Below are positions 9,660-21,893 of a stretch of 64,000 nt of DNA, one piece after another. The notes beneath the pieces were generated by a model. That model saw nothing but the letters and a program-made list of their open reading frames with translations. It made no database searches and had not been told where the DNA came from. A program made the position numbers and the translations under genes. Every line of letters starts with the position of its first letter. Position 1 is the first letter of the stretch. The stretch comes from Rhizorhabdus phycosphaerae (GTDB lineage Bacteria; Pseudomonadota; Alphaproteobacteria; Sphingomonadales; Sphingomonadaceae). The DNA lies in contig NZ_CP049107.1 of the NCBI RefSeq assembly GCF_011044255.1, positions 2,195,501 to 2,259,500 of the forward strand, given 5' to 3'.

Positions 9660-10426
9660 AGATCCAGATCGAAGCGGCGTCTGTTTCGATCGGCCGCCGG
9701 GCCGTGCTGCAGGACGTCAGCGCGACCTTCGAGGGTGGCTCGCTGATCGGGATCATCGGCCCCAATGGCGCTGGCAAGTCCACGCTTGCGCGGGCGATCC
9801 TCGGCCTTCTTCCCGTCGCCTCGGGCCACATTCGTATCGACGATCGGGATGTCGCGACGATGGACCGACCGACTTTGGCTCGGACCATCGCCTATCTGTC
9901 GCAAGGCCAGACTTTGCATTGGCCCTTGTCGGTCGAGCGGTTGGTGGCCTTGGGGCGGCTGCCCTATCTGGCACCGTTGTCACGGCTGTTGCCGGAAGAT
10001 GCCGCAGCGATCGACCGGGCGATCCAGCTCGCCGACGTCGGCGGGCTCCGCCAGCGGATCGCGACCGAGCTGTCCGGCGGCGAGCGAGCCCGGGCGCTGC
10101 TTGCGCGCGCGCTGGCGGTCGAGGCCCCGGCGCTCGTGGTCGACGAGCCGCTGGCCTCGCTCGACCCGGGCCACCAGCTCGAGGTCATGGACCTGCTGAA
10201 GCGGCAGGCCGGTTCCGGCACGCTGGTCATCGCGATACTCCACGATCTCACCCTGGCGGCGCGCTATTGCGATCGCTTGCTTCTGCTCGGGCAGGGGCAC
10301 CTGATCGCCGACGGCACGCCGGCTGACGTCCTGACCGAAGACCGCCTGGCATCGGTCTATGGCATCACCGCATCGATCGACCGCACGAGCGCCAACCCCG
10401 TCATCATTCCGCTGAGCCGCATCTGA
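9653..10426 (+). CDS. ABC transporter ATPase of the cobalamin/metal-chelate importer (BtuD-like)
   Basis: This 257-residue ATPase has Walker A GPNGAGKST (36-44), the signature LSGGE (141-145), Walker B ALVVDEP (161-167) and a switch His in ILHDLT. The sequence style matches FecE/BtuD importers. It overlaps the permease gene, so the two are co-translated. Confidence 0.92.
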   Translation: MVKIQIEAASVSIGRRAVLQDVSATFEGGSLIGIIGPNGAGKSTLARAILGLLPVASGHIRIDDRDVATMDRPTLARTIAYLSQGQTLHWPLSVERLVALGRLPYLAPLSRLLPEDAAAIDRAIQLADVGGLRQRIATELSGGERARALLARALAVEAPALVVDEPLASLDPGHQLEVMDLLKRQAGSGTLVIAILHDLTLAARYCDRLLLLGQGHLIADGTPADVLTEDRLASVYGITASIDRTSANPVIIPLSRI

Positions 10427-10636
10427 TGCGCCGCTCGCGATCCTCTGCTCAAGGGCTCGTCTGCCAGCGCGTCCCTCGGCCGCGCAATACAGGCGGCAAC
10501 GGCAGTGCCCCGGGGGTCCGGAGAGCGCCAGAGATCATCGGGAAGACCAGCCAATATCGGCCCTTAGACCGAGGCACGCGCTTGCCGGTCGAGACTACGT
10601 CCCTTCAATTTCTCAATTCAGCGGAAGGAGTTTGCG
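10427..10636. other. Intergenic region before the CbiM-like gene
   Basis: These 210 bases contain no supported gene and no second cobalamin riboswitch (the GCCAGGAGACCTGCC block is absent). A good Shine-Dalgarno, GGAAGGAG, lies just before the following ATG. Confidence 0.4.
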
Positions 10637-11317
10637 ATGCACATCGAGCCTGGAGTCGTCAGTAGTGCCAAGATCGTTCTGAGTTATGCGACGGCGGTGT
10701 CCGCATTCGGCCTTGCCGGCAAGCTGGCCCTTGACAGCATTAGGCAAAATGGCGGGATCGGCAGCCTGCTGGCACGCAGTGTGATCACCACCGCACTTGT
10801 CCTCGGCTTCTTTCAGTTCCTGCCCCATCATCCCGTCGGCGTATCCGAGGTGCATCTGATCCTCGGGTCGACGCTTCTCCTGATCTTCGGCCCTGGCGCT
10901 GCGGCGATCGGGCTCGCCGCGGGGCTGCTGATGCAGGGCATGCTGTTCGCGCCGGCCGATCTGCCGCAATATGGGATGAACGTCACGACGGTGCTGGTGC
11001 CGCTGTGGGGAATCAGCCGCCTCGCGAACAGGATCGTTCCGGCCGGCACTGCCTATGTCGATCTCGACTACCGTCAGGCGCTGTCCCTATCGATGGCCTA
11101 TCAGGGCGGAATTGTCGCCTGGGTCGCTTTCTGGGTGCTCTACGGGCAAGGATTTGGCGCTGCCACGATGGCCAGCATCGGCACCTTCGGACTGGCCTAT
11201 ATGAGCGTCGTCCTGATCGAGCCGGTGATCGATCTCGCCGTTCTGGCGGGAGCCAAGGCCGGCAGACGCCTGACCATGGGATCGCTCTTCAACATCCGGC
11301 TGCATCAACCGGCCTGA
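10637..11317 (+). CDS. CbiM-like energy-coupling-factor substrate component
   Basis: This 226-residue membrane protein starts MHIEPGVV, the N-terminal His motif of CbiM/NikM (PF01891), in which the first residues ligate Co2+ or Ni2+. About six hydrophobic helices follow, with HHPVGVSEVHLILGS as a conserved block. CbiM normally works with CbiN, CbiQ and CbiO. None of these is adjacent, so this is a solitary or differently partnered cobalt importer. Its location after the B12 uptake genes supports cobalt as substrate, which is an inference. Confidence 0.82.
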   Translation: MHIEPGVVSSAKIVLSYATAVSAFGLAGKLALDSIRQNGGIGSLLARSVITTALVLGFFQFLPHHPVGVSEVHLILGSTLLLIFGPGAAAIGLAAGLLMQGMLFAPADLPQYGMNVTTVLVPLWGISRLANRIVPAGTAYVDLDYRQALSLSMAYQGGIVAWVAFWVLYGQGFGAATMASIGTFGLAYMSVVLIEPVIDLAVLAGAKAGRRLTMGSLFNIRLHQPA

Positions 11318-11383
11318 CGCGGGCGCCTTTGCGCCTGCGGACCTGCAATACGGGGGGCGACGGTTTTTGCCGACAGGCTTGAA

Positions 11384-11405
11384 CCTCGCCCCCACCAAGG
11401 CGAGG
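11384..11405. terminator. Possible hairpin between convergent genes
   Basis: CCTCGCC and GGCGAGG form a 7-bp stem around an 8-base loop between the CbiM-like gene and the convergent TetR gene. There is no clear U-tract, so function as a terminator is uncertain. Confidence 0.3.
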
Positions 11406-11414
11406 CATAGTGCT

Positions 11415-12047
11415 CTACACCGGATGCTTTTCACCCGGCCGATCCAGCCCCTTCAACAGGAGATCGACGATCTCCGCGGCTAGCTTTTCCGGGCTCTCGG
11501 CGCCGTCCGGCTTGTACCAGCGGGCGGGCCAGTTGATCGCGCCGGCCACCGTGAAAGCGGCGATCTTCACGTCGACCGGCGCGATCGACCCGTCCTCGAC
11601 CGCCTGCGCGATCAGCCCGCGCAATTCGCCATCGATCTCGCGCTTCATCGCGCGATAGCGCGGCAGGCTTTCGGCCGACAGCGCCTCCTCTCCCGTCCGG
11701 ATAACGCAGCGGCCGAAATCGTTCATGTTGATCTCGGCATAGCGCCGCAGGAATTTCGCCAGCCGGTCGCGCCCCGTTCCCGGTTCCGCGCGGGCCTGTG
11801 CCGCCGCCTCGAGCAACTGTTCGAGCCCGATCGTCAGGCACTCCAGCAGCACCTGATCCTTGCTCGACAGATAATGATAGATGGTGCGCTTGGACACGCC
11901 CAGGCTCGCCGCGACATCGTCGAGCGAGGTCGCGAAGAAGCCCTTCTCGTTGAACATCCGTACTGCGGCCCTGAGCACTGCGGCGCGCTTGGCCGCGCGG
12001 TCGGCCAGCCTCTGCTCGGCCGAACGAAAAGGGGTCACGTCTTCCAT
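11415..12047 (-). CDS. TetR/AcrR-family transcriptional regulator
   Basis: This 210-residue regulator has an N-terminal helix-turn-helix (RAAVRMFNEKGFFATSLDDVAASLGVSKRTIYHYLSSK) typical of TetR, followed by a ligand-binding domain with the TetR_C style of KstR2/FadR-like proteins. The ATG at 12047 is preferred over an upstream in-frame ATG at 12089, which lies inside the palindromic operator candidate. It is divergent from the SDR-led degradation operon, so it probably represses that operon and itself until an acyl-CoA intermediate binds. The ligand is inferred. Confidence 0.9.
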   Translation of the reverse strand: MEDVTPFRSAEQRLADRAAKRAAVLRAAVRMFNEKGFFATSLDDVAASLGVSKRTIYHYLSSKDQVLLECLTIGLEQLLEAAAQARAEPGTGRDRLAKFLRRYAEINMNDFGRCVIRTGEEALSAESLPRYRAMKREIDGELRGLIAQAVEDGSIAPVDVKIAAFTVAGAINWPARWYKPDGAESPEKLAAEIVDLLLKGLDRPGEKHPV

Positions 12048-12086
12048 GCGCGGGCTGATTGACACCAAACCCGAAGATGCGCAATA

Positions 12087-12098
12087 CACTCATGAGTG
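12087..12098. promoter_or_regulatory. Palindromic operator candidate for the TetR regulator
   Basis: CACTCATGAGTG is a perfect 12-base inverted repeat located between the divergent TetR and SDR genes, 36 bases before the SDR start. Position and symmetry fit a TetR-dimer operator. No binding data exist here. Confidence 0.55.
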
Positions 12099-12133
12099 CA
12101 TATTAATCTCATAAGTTTCTTGAGGAGCTGAGC

Positions 12134-12901
12134 ATGGACGTTCGGGGTATCGCCGCAATCGTGACGGGGGGCGCCTCCGGGCTCGGCGGAGCGACAGCCG
12201 AACGCCTTGCCACGGCGGGCGCGAAGGTCACCATCTTCGACCTCAACCATGATCTGGCCCGCAGCCGTGCGGCCGCGATCGGCGGCCATTTCGCCGTGGT
12301 CGACGTGACCGACGAGAAGGCCGTCGAGGATGCGATCGCCGAGGCCGAAGGCCTGCACGGCAAGGCGCGCATCCTGGTCAACTGCGCCGGCATCGGTCCG
12401 CCCGCCAAGGTGATCGGCCGCGACGGCTCGGCGCTGCCCCTGCCCGACTTCTCGAAGATCATCACGGTCAACCTGCTGGGCAGCTTCAATACGCTGTCGA
12501 AGTTCGCGGCGCGCATCCACGACGCCGATCCGATCGGCCCGGACGGCGAACGCGGCGTCATCGTCAACACTGCCTCGGTCGCGGCCTATGACGGGCAGAT
12601 CGGCCAGGCCGCCTATGCCGCATCGAAAGGCGGCATCGTCGGCATGACCCTGCCCATCGCGCGCGAGTTCGCCCGCTACGGTATCCGCGTGATGACGGTC
12701 GCGCCGGGCATCTTCTGGACCCCGCTCCTCGCGACACTGCCGCAGGAGGCGCAGGACTCGCTGGGCCGGCAGGTGCCCTTCCCCAGCCGCCTCGGCCAGC
12801 CGACCGAGTTCGCGCAGCTGGTCGAAAGCATCGTCCAGAACCCCATGCTCAATGGCGAAACGATCCGCCTCGACGGAGCGATCCGGATGGCGCCGCGATG
12901 A
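12134..12901 (+). CDS. SDR-family 3-hydroxyacyl-CoA dehydrogenase (type 2-like)
   Basis: This 255-residue NAD(P)-dependent short-chain dehydrogenase has the nucleotide-binding TGGASGLG (11-18), NCAG, and catalytic Ser148, Tyr161 and Lys165 (YAASK). The sequence resembles 17beta-HSD10/3-hydroxyacyl-CoA dehydrogenase type 2, which oxidises 3-hydroxyacyl-CoA esters. It is the first gene of a tightly overlapping operon (ATGA overlap with the next), divergent from TetR. It probably performs the third step of a beta-oxidation round. Confidence 0.9.
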   Translation: MDVRGIAAIVTGGASGLGGATAERLATAGAKVTIFDLNHDLARSRAAAIGGHFAVVDVTDEKAVEDAIAEAEGLHGKARILVNCAGIGPPAKVIGRDGSALPLPDFSKIITVNLLGSFNTLSKFAARIHDADPIGPDGERGVIVNTASVAAYDGQIGQAAYAASKGGIVGMTLPIAREFARYGIRVMTVAPGIFWTPLLATLPQEAQDSLGRQVPFPSRLGQPTEFAQLVESIVQNPMLNGETIRLDGAIRMAPR

Positions 12902-13689
12902 ACGATGCCGGCCCCGTCCGCCTGTCGATCGCCGACGGCGTCGCGCGGGTCACGCTGAACCGGCCAGAAGCCGGCAATGCGGTCGACATGCGCCTGGCGC
13001 AGGCCCTGCTGGATATCGCCACCCGATGCGAGGAGGACGACGCCATAAGATGCGTCTTGCTGTCGGGTGAAGGCCGGCTGTTCTGCGCGGGCGGCGATCT
13101 CGGCGCCTTTCGCGCGGCCGGCGACAAGGTGGATGTGTTTCTCGAGGAACTCGCGACCACGCTGCATGCCGCTATCGAACGCTTCGCCCTTATGGCCAAA
13201 CCGCTGCTCGTCCTCGTCAACGGGCCGGCGGCGGGTGCAGGGCTGAGCCTCGCTATCGCGGGCGACGTGGTGCTGTGCGCGCGATCGGCGCATTTCACGG
13301 CCGCTTATGGAGCCCTCGGCCTGACGCCCGATGGCGGGATGAGCTGGCTGCTTCCGCGCCTCGTCGGCCTGCGCAAGGCGCAGGAAATCATCCTGACGAA
13401 CAGGCGGGTCGGCGCGGACGAAGCCGAGCGCATCGGCCTCGTCACCCGGACGGTCGACGACGACCGGCTCGCCGAGGAAGGCCTGGCTGCAGCGAAAGCG
13501 CTGGCGGCCTCGGCGCGCGCCGCGCTGGGTGCCGCCCGCGCCCTGCTGCGCGACAGCTTCCAGACCGACCTGCAATCCCAGCTGGCCAGCGAGACGCGCA
13601 CGATCACGCGTGCCGGCGGCTCGCCCGAATGTCGCGAGGGGCTCGCCGCCTACCTCGCCAAGCGCATCCCTGATTTCAAAGGAGCATGA
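12898..13689 (+). CDS. Enoyl-CoA hydratase/isomerase family protein
   Basis: This 263-residue crotonase-fold enzyme has the oxyanion segment FCAGGDLGAF and the second oxyanion block NGPAAGAGLSLAIAGD. The catalytic region reads LGLTPDGGMSWLLPRLVG, with Asp at the position where hydratases often have Glu. That resembles isomerase-type members such as PaaG, so isomerisation rather than simple hydration is possible. It overlaps both neighbours and is co-regulated with them. Confidence 0.87.
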   Translation: MNDAGPVRLSIADGVARVTLNRPEAGNAVDMRLAQALLDIATRCEEDDAIRCVLLSGEGRLFCAGGDLGAFRAAGDKVDVFLEELATTLHAAIERFALMAKPLLVLVNGPAAGAGLSLAIAGDVVLCARSAHFTAAYGALGLTPDGGMSWLLPRLVGLRKAQEIILTNRRVGADEAERIGLVTRTVDDDRLAEEGLAAAKALAASARAALGAARALLRDSFQTDLQSQLASETRTITRAGGSPECREGLAAYLAKRIPDFKGA

Positions 13690-13691
13690 CC

Positions 13692-16605
<2,914 letters not shown>

Positions 16606-16626
16606 GCGCGGCCCCGGCGGCGAGGC

Positions 16627-18156
16627 TCAGGCGGCGTCCCCGCCCCTGAGCTCGTCGATCAGCCGCCGCTTCATCATCTTGCCGGTCGCCTCGCGCGGCA
16701 GTTCGGCGCGGAACAGGAACTGCCGCGGGGTCTTCACCCCGCCCAGCTGCTCGCGCGCGAAGCGGGTCAGCTCAGCCGCCAGCTCCGCATGATCTGCTGC
16801 AGCATCGGCCGGCTGGACGACGGCGACGACCCGCTCGCCCATTTCCTCGTCGGGCAGGCCGATCACCGCGATGTCGGCCACCGCCGGATGCGTCGTCAGG
16901 CGGTTCTCGATCTCCTGCGGATAGATGTTCACACCGCCCGATATGATCATGAAGCTCTTGCGGTCGGTGAGGTAGAGATAGCCGTCCCCGTCGACATGGC
17001 CGATGTCGCCGAGCGTCGCCCAGCCCTGCGGGCTATGCGCCTGCGCGGTCTTCGCGGGATCGTTATGGTAGGAGAAGGCGGGACCATCGGAGAAATAGAC
17101 CCCGCCGGTCTCGCCGACCGGCAGTTCGGTTCCTTCCTCGTCGAGAATGTGGATCGTGCCGAGCACGGCGCGTCCGACCGAGCCGGGTTTCGCCAGCCAT
17201 TGCTCGGCCGACAGCGCGGTGATGCCGCAGCACTCGGTCCCCGAATAATATTCGTGGACGATCGGCCCCCACCAGTCGATCATTGCCTGCTTGACCGGTG
17301 CGGGACAGGGTGCCGCAGCATGAACGACTGCGCGCAGCGACGACAGGTCATAGCCGTTCCGCACCGTGTCGGGCAGCCGCAGCAGCCGCACGAAATGCGT
17401 CGGAACCCAGGTCGCGTGGGTTATCCGATACCGTTCAATCAGCCGCAGCGCCTCCTCCGGATCGAACTTCTCCATGACGACCACGCAACCGCCAAGGCGG
17501 TGGATCGTCATCGCCCAGCGCAGCGGGGCTGCGTGATAGAGCGGCGAAGTCGACAGATAGACGCAATCCTCGCCCATGCCGTACAGCGCGGTGCCCATCC
17601 CCATCAGCGGCGTCGGAGCGTCGATCGGCCCCTCCGGCAGTGCGGGCTTGACCCCCTTGGGTCGACCGGTGGTGCCCGAGGAATAGAGCATGTCTGCGCC
17701 GGCGCTCTCGTCCGCTACCGGGCTCGACGGCAGATCGGCACAGGCTTCGCGCCAGGACGCAATCCCCAGTGCTGGCTGGTCGAACAGGAAGGCCTGCACG
17801 TCCGCCAATTCATTGCGTAGACCGGCGACCACCGACACGAGACGGTCGGAGGCGATCAACAGCCGCGCGCCGGAGTCGTGCAGGATATAGGCGACATCCG
17901 CGGGGCTCAGCCGGGTCGATATGCTGGTGAGATACAGGCCCGTCCGCTGGGCGGCCCAGCCGATGTCGAACAGCATCGCGTCGTTGTCCGCCATCACCGC
18001 GATCACGTCCCCGCGTCGCAGGCCGAGCCGGCGCAGCAGATGTGCGCCCCGATTGGCGGCGGCATCGAGCGCGGCATAGCTGATGGTCTCGCCGCTCTCG
18101 GCCATGATGACGGCCGGCGAAGCGGGCTTGCTCGCGGCGAAATGTGAGGGATGCAT
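16627..18156 (-). CDS. Acyl-CoA synthetase (AMP-forming)
   Basis: This 509-residue ANL-superfamily ligase has the P-loop YSSGTTGRPKGVK (158-170), the YSGTECCGIT block, the GDIGHVDGDGYLYLTDR hinge motif, and near the C-terminus the catalytic Lys in PREATGKMMKR. It activates a carboxylic acid to its CoA ester. The ATG at 18156 (MHPSHFAASKP) is chosen over one 13 codons upstream because the family N-terminus begins there. It is divergent from a TonB receptor and convergent with the beta-oxidation operon, which it could feed. Confidence 0.9.
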   Translation of the reverse strand: MHPSHFAASKPASPAVIMAESGETISYAALDAAANRGAHLLRRLGLRRGDVIAVMADNDAMLFDIGWAAQRTGLYLTSISTRLSPADVAYILHDSGARLLIASDRLVSVVAGLRNELADVQAFLFDQPALGIASWREACADLPSSPVADESAGADMLYSSGTTGRPKGVKPALPEGPIDAPTPLMGMGTALYGMGEDCVYLSTSPLYHAAPLRWAMTIHRLGGCVVVMEKFDPEEALRLIERYRITHATWVPTHFVRLLRLPDTVRNGYDLSSLRAVVHAAAPCPAPVKQAMIDWWGPIVHEYYSGTECCGITALSAEQWLAKPGSVGRAVLGTIHILDEEGTELPVGETGGVYFSDGPAFSYHNDPAKTAQAHSPQGWATLGDIGHVDGDGYLYLTDRKSFMIISGGVNIYPQEIENRLTTHPAVADIAVIGLPDEEMGERVVAVVQPADAAADHAELAAELTRFAREQLGGVKTPRQFLFRAELPREATGKMMKRRLIDELRGGDAA

Positions 18157-18367
18157 GGGACGCCTCTCCGTAGGGTGTGCGGCGTCCCGAGGCACGCGCG
18201 CTTATCGCGATCGCAAAAGCATCACCCGGTCCCCGCGAGGCAATATGGCGCGCAAGAAATGTCAAAAGCGGCGTCATTGCCATGTAAAGCCAGCGCGGGC
18301 GTCTTCCCCTACATCAGCGTCAGGACCAACGGCCGGAACAGGCCGGATCAACATGGAGGAGAGGTCT

Positions 18368-20623
18368 ATGCGCACTGCTTTCCGGACATTGTCCCTGCCC
18401 GCCTTTCTGGCCGCCGGCATTTCGATCGCCACGGTCGCCCAGGCCCAGACCTCTGCACCTCAGGCGGCGGATGCGTCGGTGACCGAGGATGTCGCCGACA
18501 TCGTGGTGACCGCGCAGCGCCGCTCGCAGTCGCTGCTGACCGTCCCGCTCGCCATTTCCGCGCTGAACGGCGACACGTTGCAGAACAAGGGCATCAGCAA
18601 TTCGGCCAATCTGGCGACGGCGGTGCCGAACCTGCAGGTCAGCAGCCCCTATGGCAGCACCCAGCCCAATTTCTCGCTGCGCGGCATTTCGGTCGCGAAC
18701 GAATATAACAGCAACCAGGCATCCCCGGTCGGCGTCTATATCGACGACGTCTATATCGCCGCGCGCACCAGCCACGGCATGGGCCTGTTCGACCTTGATC
18801 GCGTCGAGGTGCTGCGCGGGCCGCAGGGCACGTTGTTCGGGCGCAACACCACGGGCGGCGCGATCAATTTCGTGACCCGCGCGCCGAAGCTCGAGGGCAG
18901 CAACGGCTATTTCGAGGCAGGCTACGGCAATTTCGACACCTTCCGTGCCCAGGGCGCGGTCGAGACGACCATCGTCGAGGACCAGGTCGGCGTCCGCGTC
19001 GCCGGCAATTACGAAAAGGGTGACGGTCAGATCCGCAACGTGGCCGCAGGCGGCCGCGATGCGAACAGCGTCGACACGCTCCAGGGCCGTTTCTACCTGC
19101 GCGCCAAGCCGGGCAATGGCGGGCTCGACATCAAGATCCGCGCCTATGCGGGCCGTGATCGCGGAACCCAGGCCGGCGTGCACGGCCTGACCGGGCCCGC
19201 CACGCCGGGCCAGGGCTTCTTCAAGGTCGACGAGAACCGGATCGGCGACAACCGCACCGACGCCTGGGGCGTCGCGGCGAACGTCGCGCTGGAACTGACA
19301 CCCGAAATCACGCTGACCTCGATCACCTCCTATGACGGCGGCAAGCAGAATCTTCAGCAGGCGGCCGACGGCTCCCCGCTCGACGTGCTCGACATCAACT
19401 GGCGGTCCAACTTCCGCCAGTTCAGCGAGGAAGCGCGGATCAACTACGAGGGCGAGAAGCTTAAGCTGGTCGGCGGCGCCTTCTATGGCTGGGACCGCAC
19501 GATCACCGACAACCGTTTCAACATCGGCAGCGCCCTCGGGCCGGGCGTGAACGGCGGCTTCTTCCAGCATTACCGCCAGACCCGCCGCTCCTACGCCGCC
19601 TTCCTCCAGGGCGACTACGACCTGACCGACAAGTTGGTCCTGACGCTGGGCGCCCGCTACACCTGGGATCGCGCGCGCTATAGCGACGGCTTCGCCTATC
19701 TCTTCGCCGGCAACATCGGCGGCGCGGAAACCCCGCTCGCCTCGACCGTGCCCTGCACCGGCGTGCCCGGCACCTGCGCCTACAATCCCGCCGCCCGCTA
19801 TGCGATCTCCGGGCGCAACAACGCTCTCACCGGTCGCGTGGCGCTCAGCTACACGCTCGACAGCGGTACGCTGCTCTATGCCAGCTACAGCCGTGGCTAT
19901 CGCTCCGGCGCGTTCAACGGCGGCGGCTACACCTCATCGGTCGGCATCACCTACATCGATCCGGAACGGGTCAACGCCTATGAAGCGGGCATCAAGGGCC
20001 GCTTCCTCGACAACGCGCTGACACTGTCGGCCGCCGGCTTCTACTATGACTATAGCAACCAGCAGGTGCAGGACACCCGCCCCGGTCCGGTGTCCTTCCT
20101 GGTCAATGCGCCCAAGTCGGAAGTCTATGGCGGCGAGGTCGAAGCCACCTATCGCGTCGTGCGCGGCTTCGTGATCAACGCCTCGGCCGGCTATCTCAGC
20201 GCGAAGTACAAGACGCTCACGCTGCAGAACACCGATTTGTCGGGCAATTCGCTGCCTTTCGCCCCGCGCTGGACGGCGACGCTCGGCGCCGACTGGACGC
20301 TCTTCGACAATGGCACCGACAGCGTGACCTTCTCGCCGGTGATGAACTATTTCAGCCGGCAATATTTCTCGCCGTTCAACGCGACCAACGCGACGGGAAC
20401 GGGCCAGATCAATTCGGAGCTGCAGCAGGGCGGCTATGCGAAGGTCAATGCCTCGCTCGCCTGGACCCATGGACCGGTGCAGGTTCGCGGCTGGATCAAC
20501 AATGCGTTCAACCGCAAGATCTATACCTATGGCCTCGATCTGCGCGGGGCCGGCTTCCCTTATAATTTCCTGATCCCGGGCACGCCGCGCACCTTCGGCG
20601 TCGGCGCCCGCTACAGCTTCTGA
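18368..20623 (+). CDS. TonB-dependent outer-membrane receptor
   Basis: This 751-residue receptor has a signal peptide (MRTAFRTLSLPAFLAAGISIATVAQAQ), a TonB-box-like DIVVTAQRRSQ, a plug domain with VEVLRGPQGTLFGRNTTGGAINFVTR and a barrel ending in RTFGVGARYSF. The start at 18368 follows GGAGGAG at 8 bases. It is followed after 7 bases by a P450 gene, so it probably imports a hydrophobic substrate (terpenoid, sterol or aromatic) for that enzyme. The substrate is inferred from context only. Confidence 0.93.
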   Translation: MRTAFRTLSLPAFLAAGISIATVAQAQTSAPQAADASVTEDVADIVVTAQRRSQSLLTVPLAISALNGDTLQNKGISNSANLATAVPNLQVSSPYGSTQPNFSLRGISVANEYNSNQASPVGVYIDDVYIAARTSHGMGLFDLDRVEVLRGPQGTLFGRNTTGGAINFVTRAPKLEGSNGYFEAGYGNFDTFRAQGAVETTIVEDQVGVRVAGNYEKGDGQIRNVAAGGRDANSVDTLQGRFYLRAKPGNGGLDIKIRAYAGRDRGTQAGVHGLTGPATPGQGFFKVDENRIGDNRTDAWGVAANVALELTPEITLTSITSYDGGKQNLQQAADGSPLDVLDINWRSNFRQFSEEARINYEGEKLKLVGGAFYGWDRTITDNRFNIGSALGPGVNGGFFQHYRQTRRSYAAFLQGDYDLTDKLVLTLGARYTWDRARYSDGFAYLFAGNIGGAETPLASTVPCTGVPGTCAYNPAARYAISGRNNALTGRVALSYTLDSGTLLYASYSRGYRSGAFNGGGYTSSVGITYIDPERVNAYEAGIKGRFLDNALTLSAAGFYYDYSNQQVQDTRPGPVSFLVNAPKSEVYGGEVEATYRVVRGFVINASAGYLSAKYKTLTLQNTDLSGNSLPFAPRWTATLGADWTLFDNGTDSVTFSPVMNYFSRQYFSPFNATNATGTGQINSELQQGGYAKVNASLAWTHGPVQVRGWINNAFNRKIYTYGLDLRGAGFPYNFLIPGTPRTFGVGARYSF

Positions 20624-20630
20624 CCGGCCG

Positions 20631-21875
20631 GTGAGCGTCCCCGTGGCCACGACCACCGCCCCTGCGGATCTCAAGGATCCGGACCTCTATCTCGACCGGG
20701 TGCCGCACGACCTGTTCGATCGCCTCCGGCGGGAAAGTCCGGTCCATTGGAATCCGGAGAGCGATGGTCCCGGCTTCTGGGCGCTCACCCGCTATGCCGA
20801 CATAGTCGAGGTGTCGAAAAATCCCCGGCTCTTCTCGTCGGCCTATGAGAATGGCGGGCACAGGATCTTCAACGAGAATGAAGTGGGGCTGACCGGAGCG
20901 GGCGAGTCCGCGATCGGTATCCCCTTCATTTCGGTCGATCCGCCGCTCCATACCCAATATCGCAAGTTCATCATGCCGGCGGTCGCGCCGGGTCGGCTCG
21001 CCGGCATCGAGCAACGCGTGCGCGAACGCTGCGAAGCGCTGATCGCGCGCATCCCGCTCGGCGAGACGGTCGATATCGTCCCGCTGCTCTCCGCGCCGCT
21101 GCCGCTGCTCACCCTGTGCGAGCTGTTCGACCTGCCGTCGGACATGTGGGTCGATCTCTACCACTGGACCAACGCCTTCGTCGGCGAGGACGATCCCGAC
21201 TTCCGCCAGTCGCCCGAGGCGATGGCGAAGATCATGGGCGAGTTCCTCGCTTTCGCCCAGCGCCTGTTCGAGGAACGACGGGCAGCGCCCGGACAGGATC
21301 TCGCCACGCTGCTGGCGACGATGGAAGTGGACGGCGCGCCCGTGTCCTTCCGCGAATTCCTGGGCAATCTGATACTCGCCCTGGTCGGCGCGAACGAGAC
21401 GACGCGCAACTCGATCAGCCACAGCATCGCGGCCTTCTCCGACAGTCCGGGGCAGTGGGAGGCGATCCGCCAGGACCCCGACCTGCTCAAGACCGGCGTG
21501 CGCGAAATGGTGCGCCATGCCAGCCCGGTCATGCACATGCGGCGCACCGCCACCGCCGACACCGAGATCGGCGGGCAGAAGCTGCGCAAGGGCGACAAGG
21601 TGGTCATGTGGTACATCGCCGCCAATCGCGACGAGACTGTCTTCGCCGACCCGCACCGCTTCGACGTCACGCGGGGCAACATTCAGCATCTCGGCTTCGG
21701 CAGCGGACAGCATGTCTGCGTCGGTTCGCGCCTTGCCGAGATGCAGCTGCGCGTAGCCTTTGGCCTCCTCGCCTCGCATGTTAAATCCTTCGAGGTGGCG
21801 CAGCCGCCGCGTCGTTTCCGGTCCAATTTCATCAACGGCCTGAAAAATCTCGACGTGAGGCTGACACCCGCCTGA
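20631..21875 (+). CDS. Cytochrome P450 (CYP125/CYP142/CYP124-like)
   Basis: This 414-residue soluble P450 has I-helix GANETTR (253-259), ExxR at Glu292-Arg295 and the heme loop FGSGQHVCVG with Cys363. HMRRTA, MWYIAANRDE and SNFINGLKNL recall actinobacterial P450s that hydroxylate the terminal methyl of sterol or isoprenoid side chains. That likeness is from memory and unaligned. The start is a GTG at 20631. No ferredoxin or reductase lies nearby, so redox partners must come from elsewhere. The adjoining alcohol and aldehyde dehydrogenases could carry the oxidation on to the acid. Confidence 0.9.
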   Translation: MSVPVATTTAPADLKDPDLYLDRVPHDLFDRLRRESPVHWNPESDGPGFWALTRYADIVEVSKNPRLFSSAYENGGHRIFNENEVGLTGAGESAIGIPFISVDPPLHTQYRKFIMPAVAPGRLAGIEQRVRERCEALIARIPLGETVDIVPLLSAPLPLLTLCELFDLPSDMWVDLYHWTNAFVGEDDPDFRQSPEAMAKIMGEFLAFAQRLFEERRAAPGQDLATLLATMEVDGAPVSFREFLGNLILALVGANETTRNSISHSIAAFSDSPGQWEAIRQDPDLLKTGVREMVRHASPVMHMRRTATADTEIGGQKLRKGDKVVMWYIAANRDETVFADPHRFDVTRGNIQHLGFGSGQHVCVGSRLAEMQLRVAFGLLASHVKSFEVAQPPRRFRSNFINGLKNLDVRLTPA

Positions 21876-21893
21876 GGAGGGGAGAGGTCGACG

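Noticed and set aside
10427-10636. Second cobalamin riboswitch before the CbiM-like gene
   Set aside because: The conserved GCCAGGAGACCTGCC and AACTG blocks are missing.
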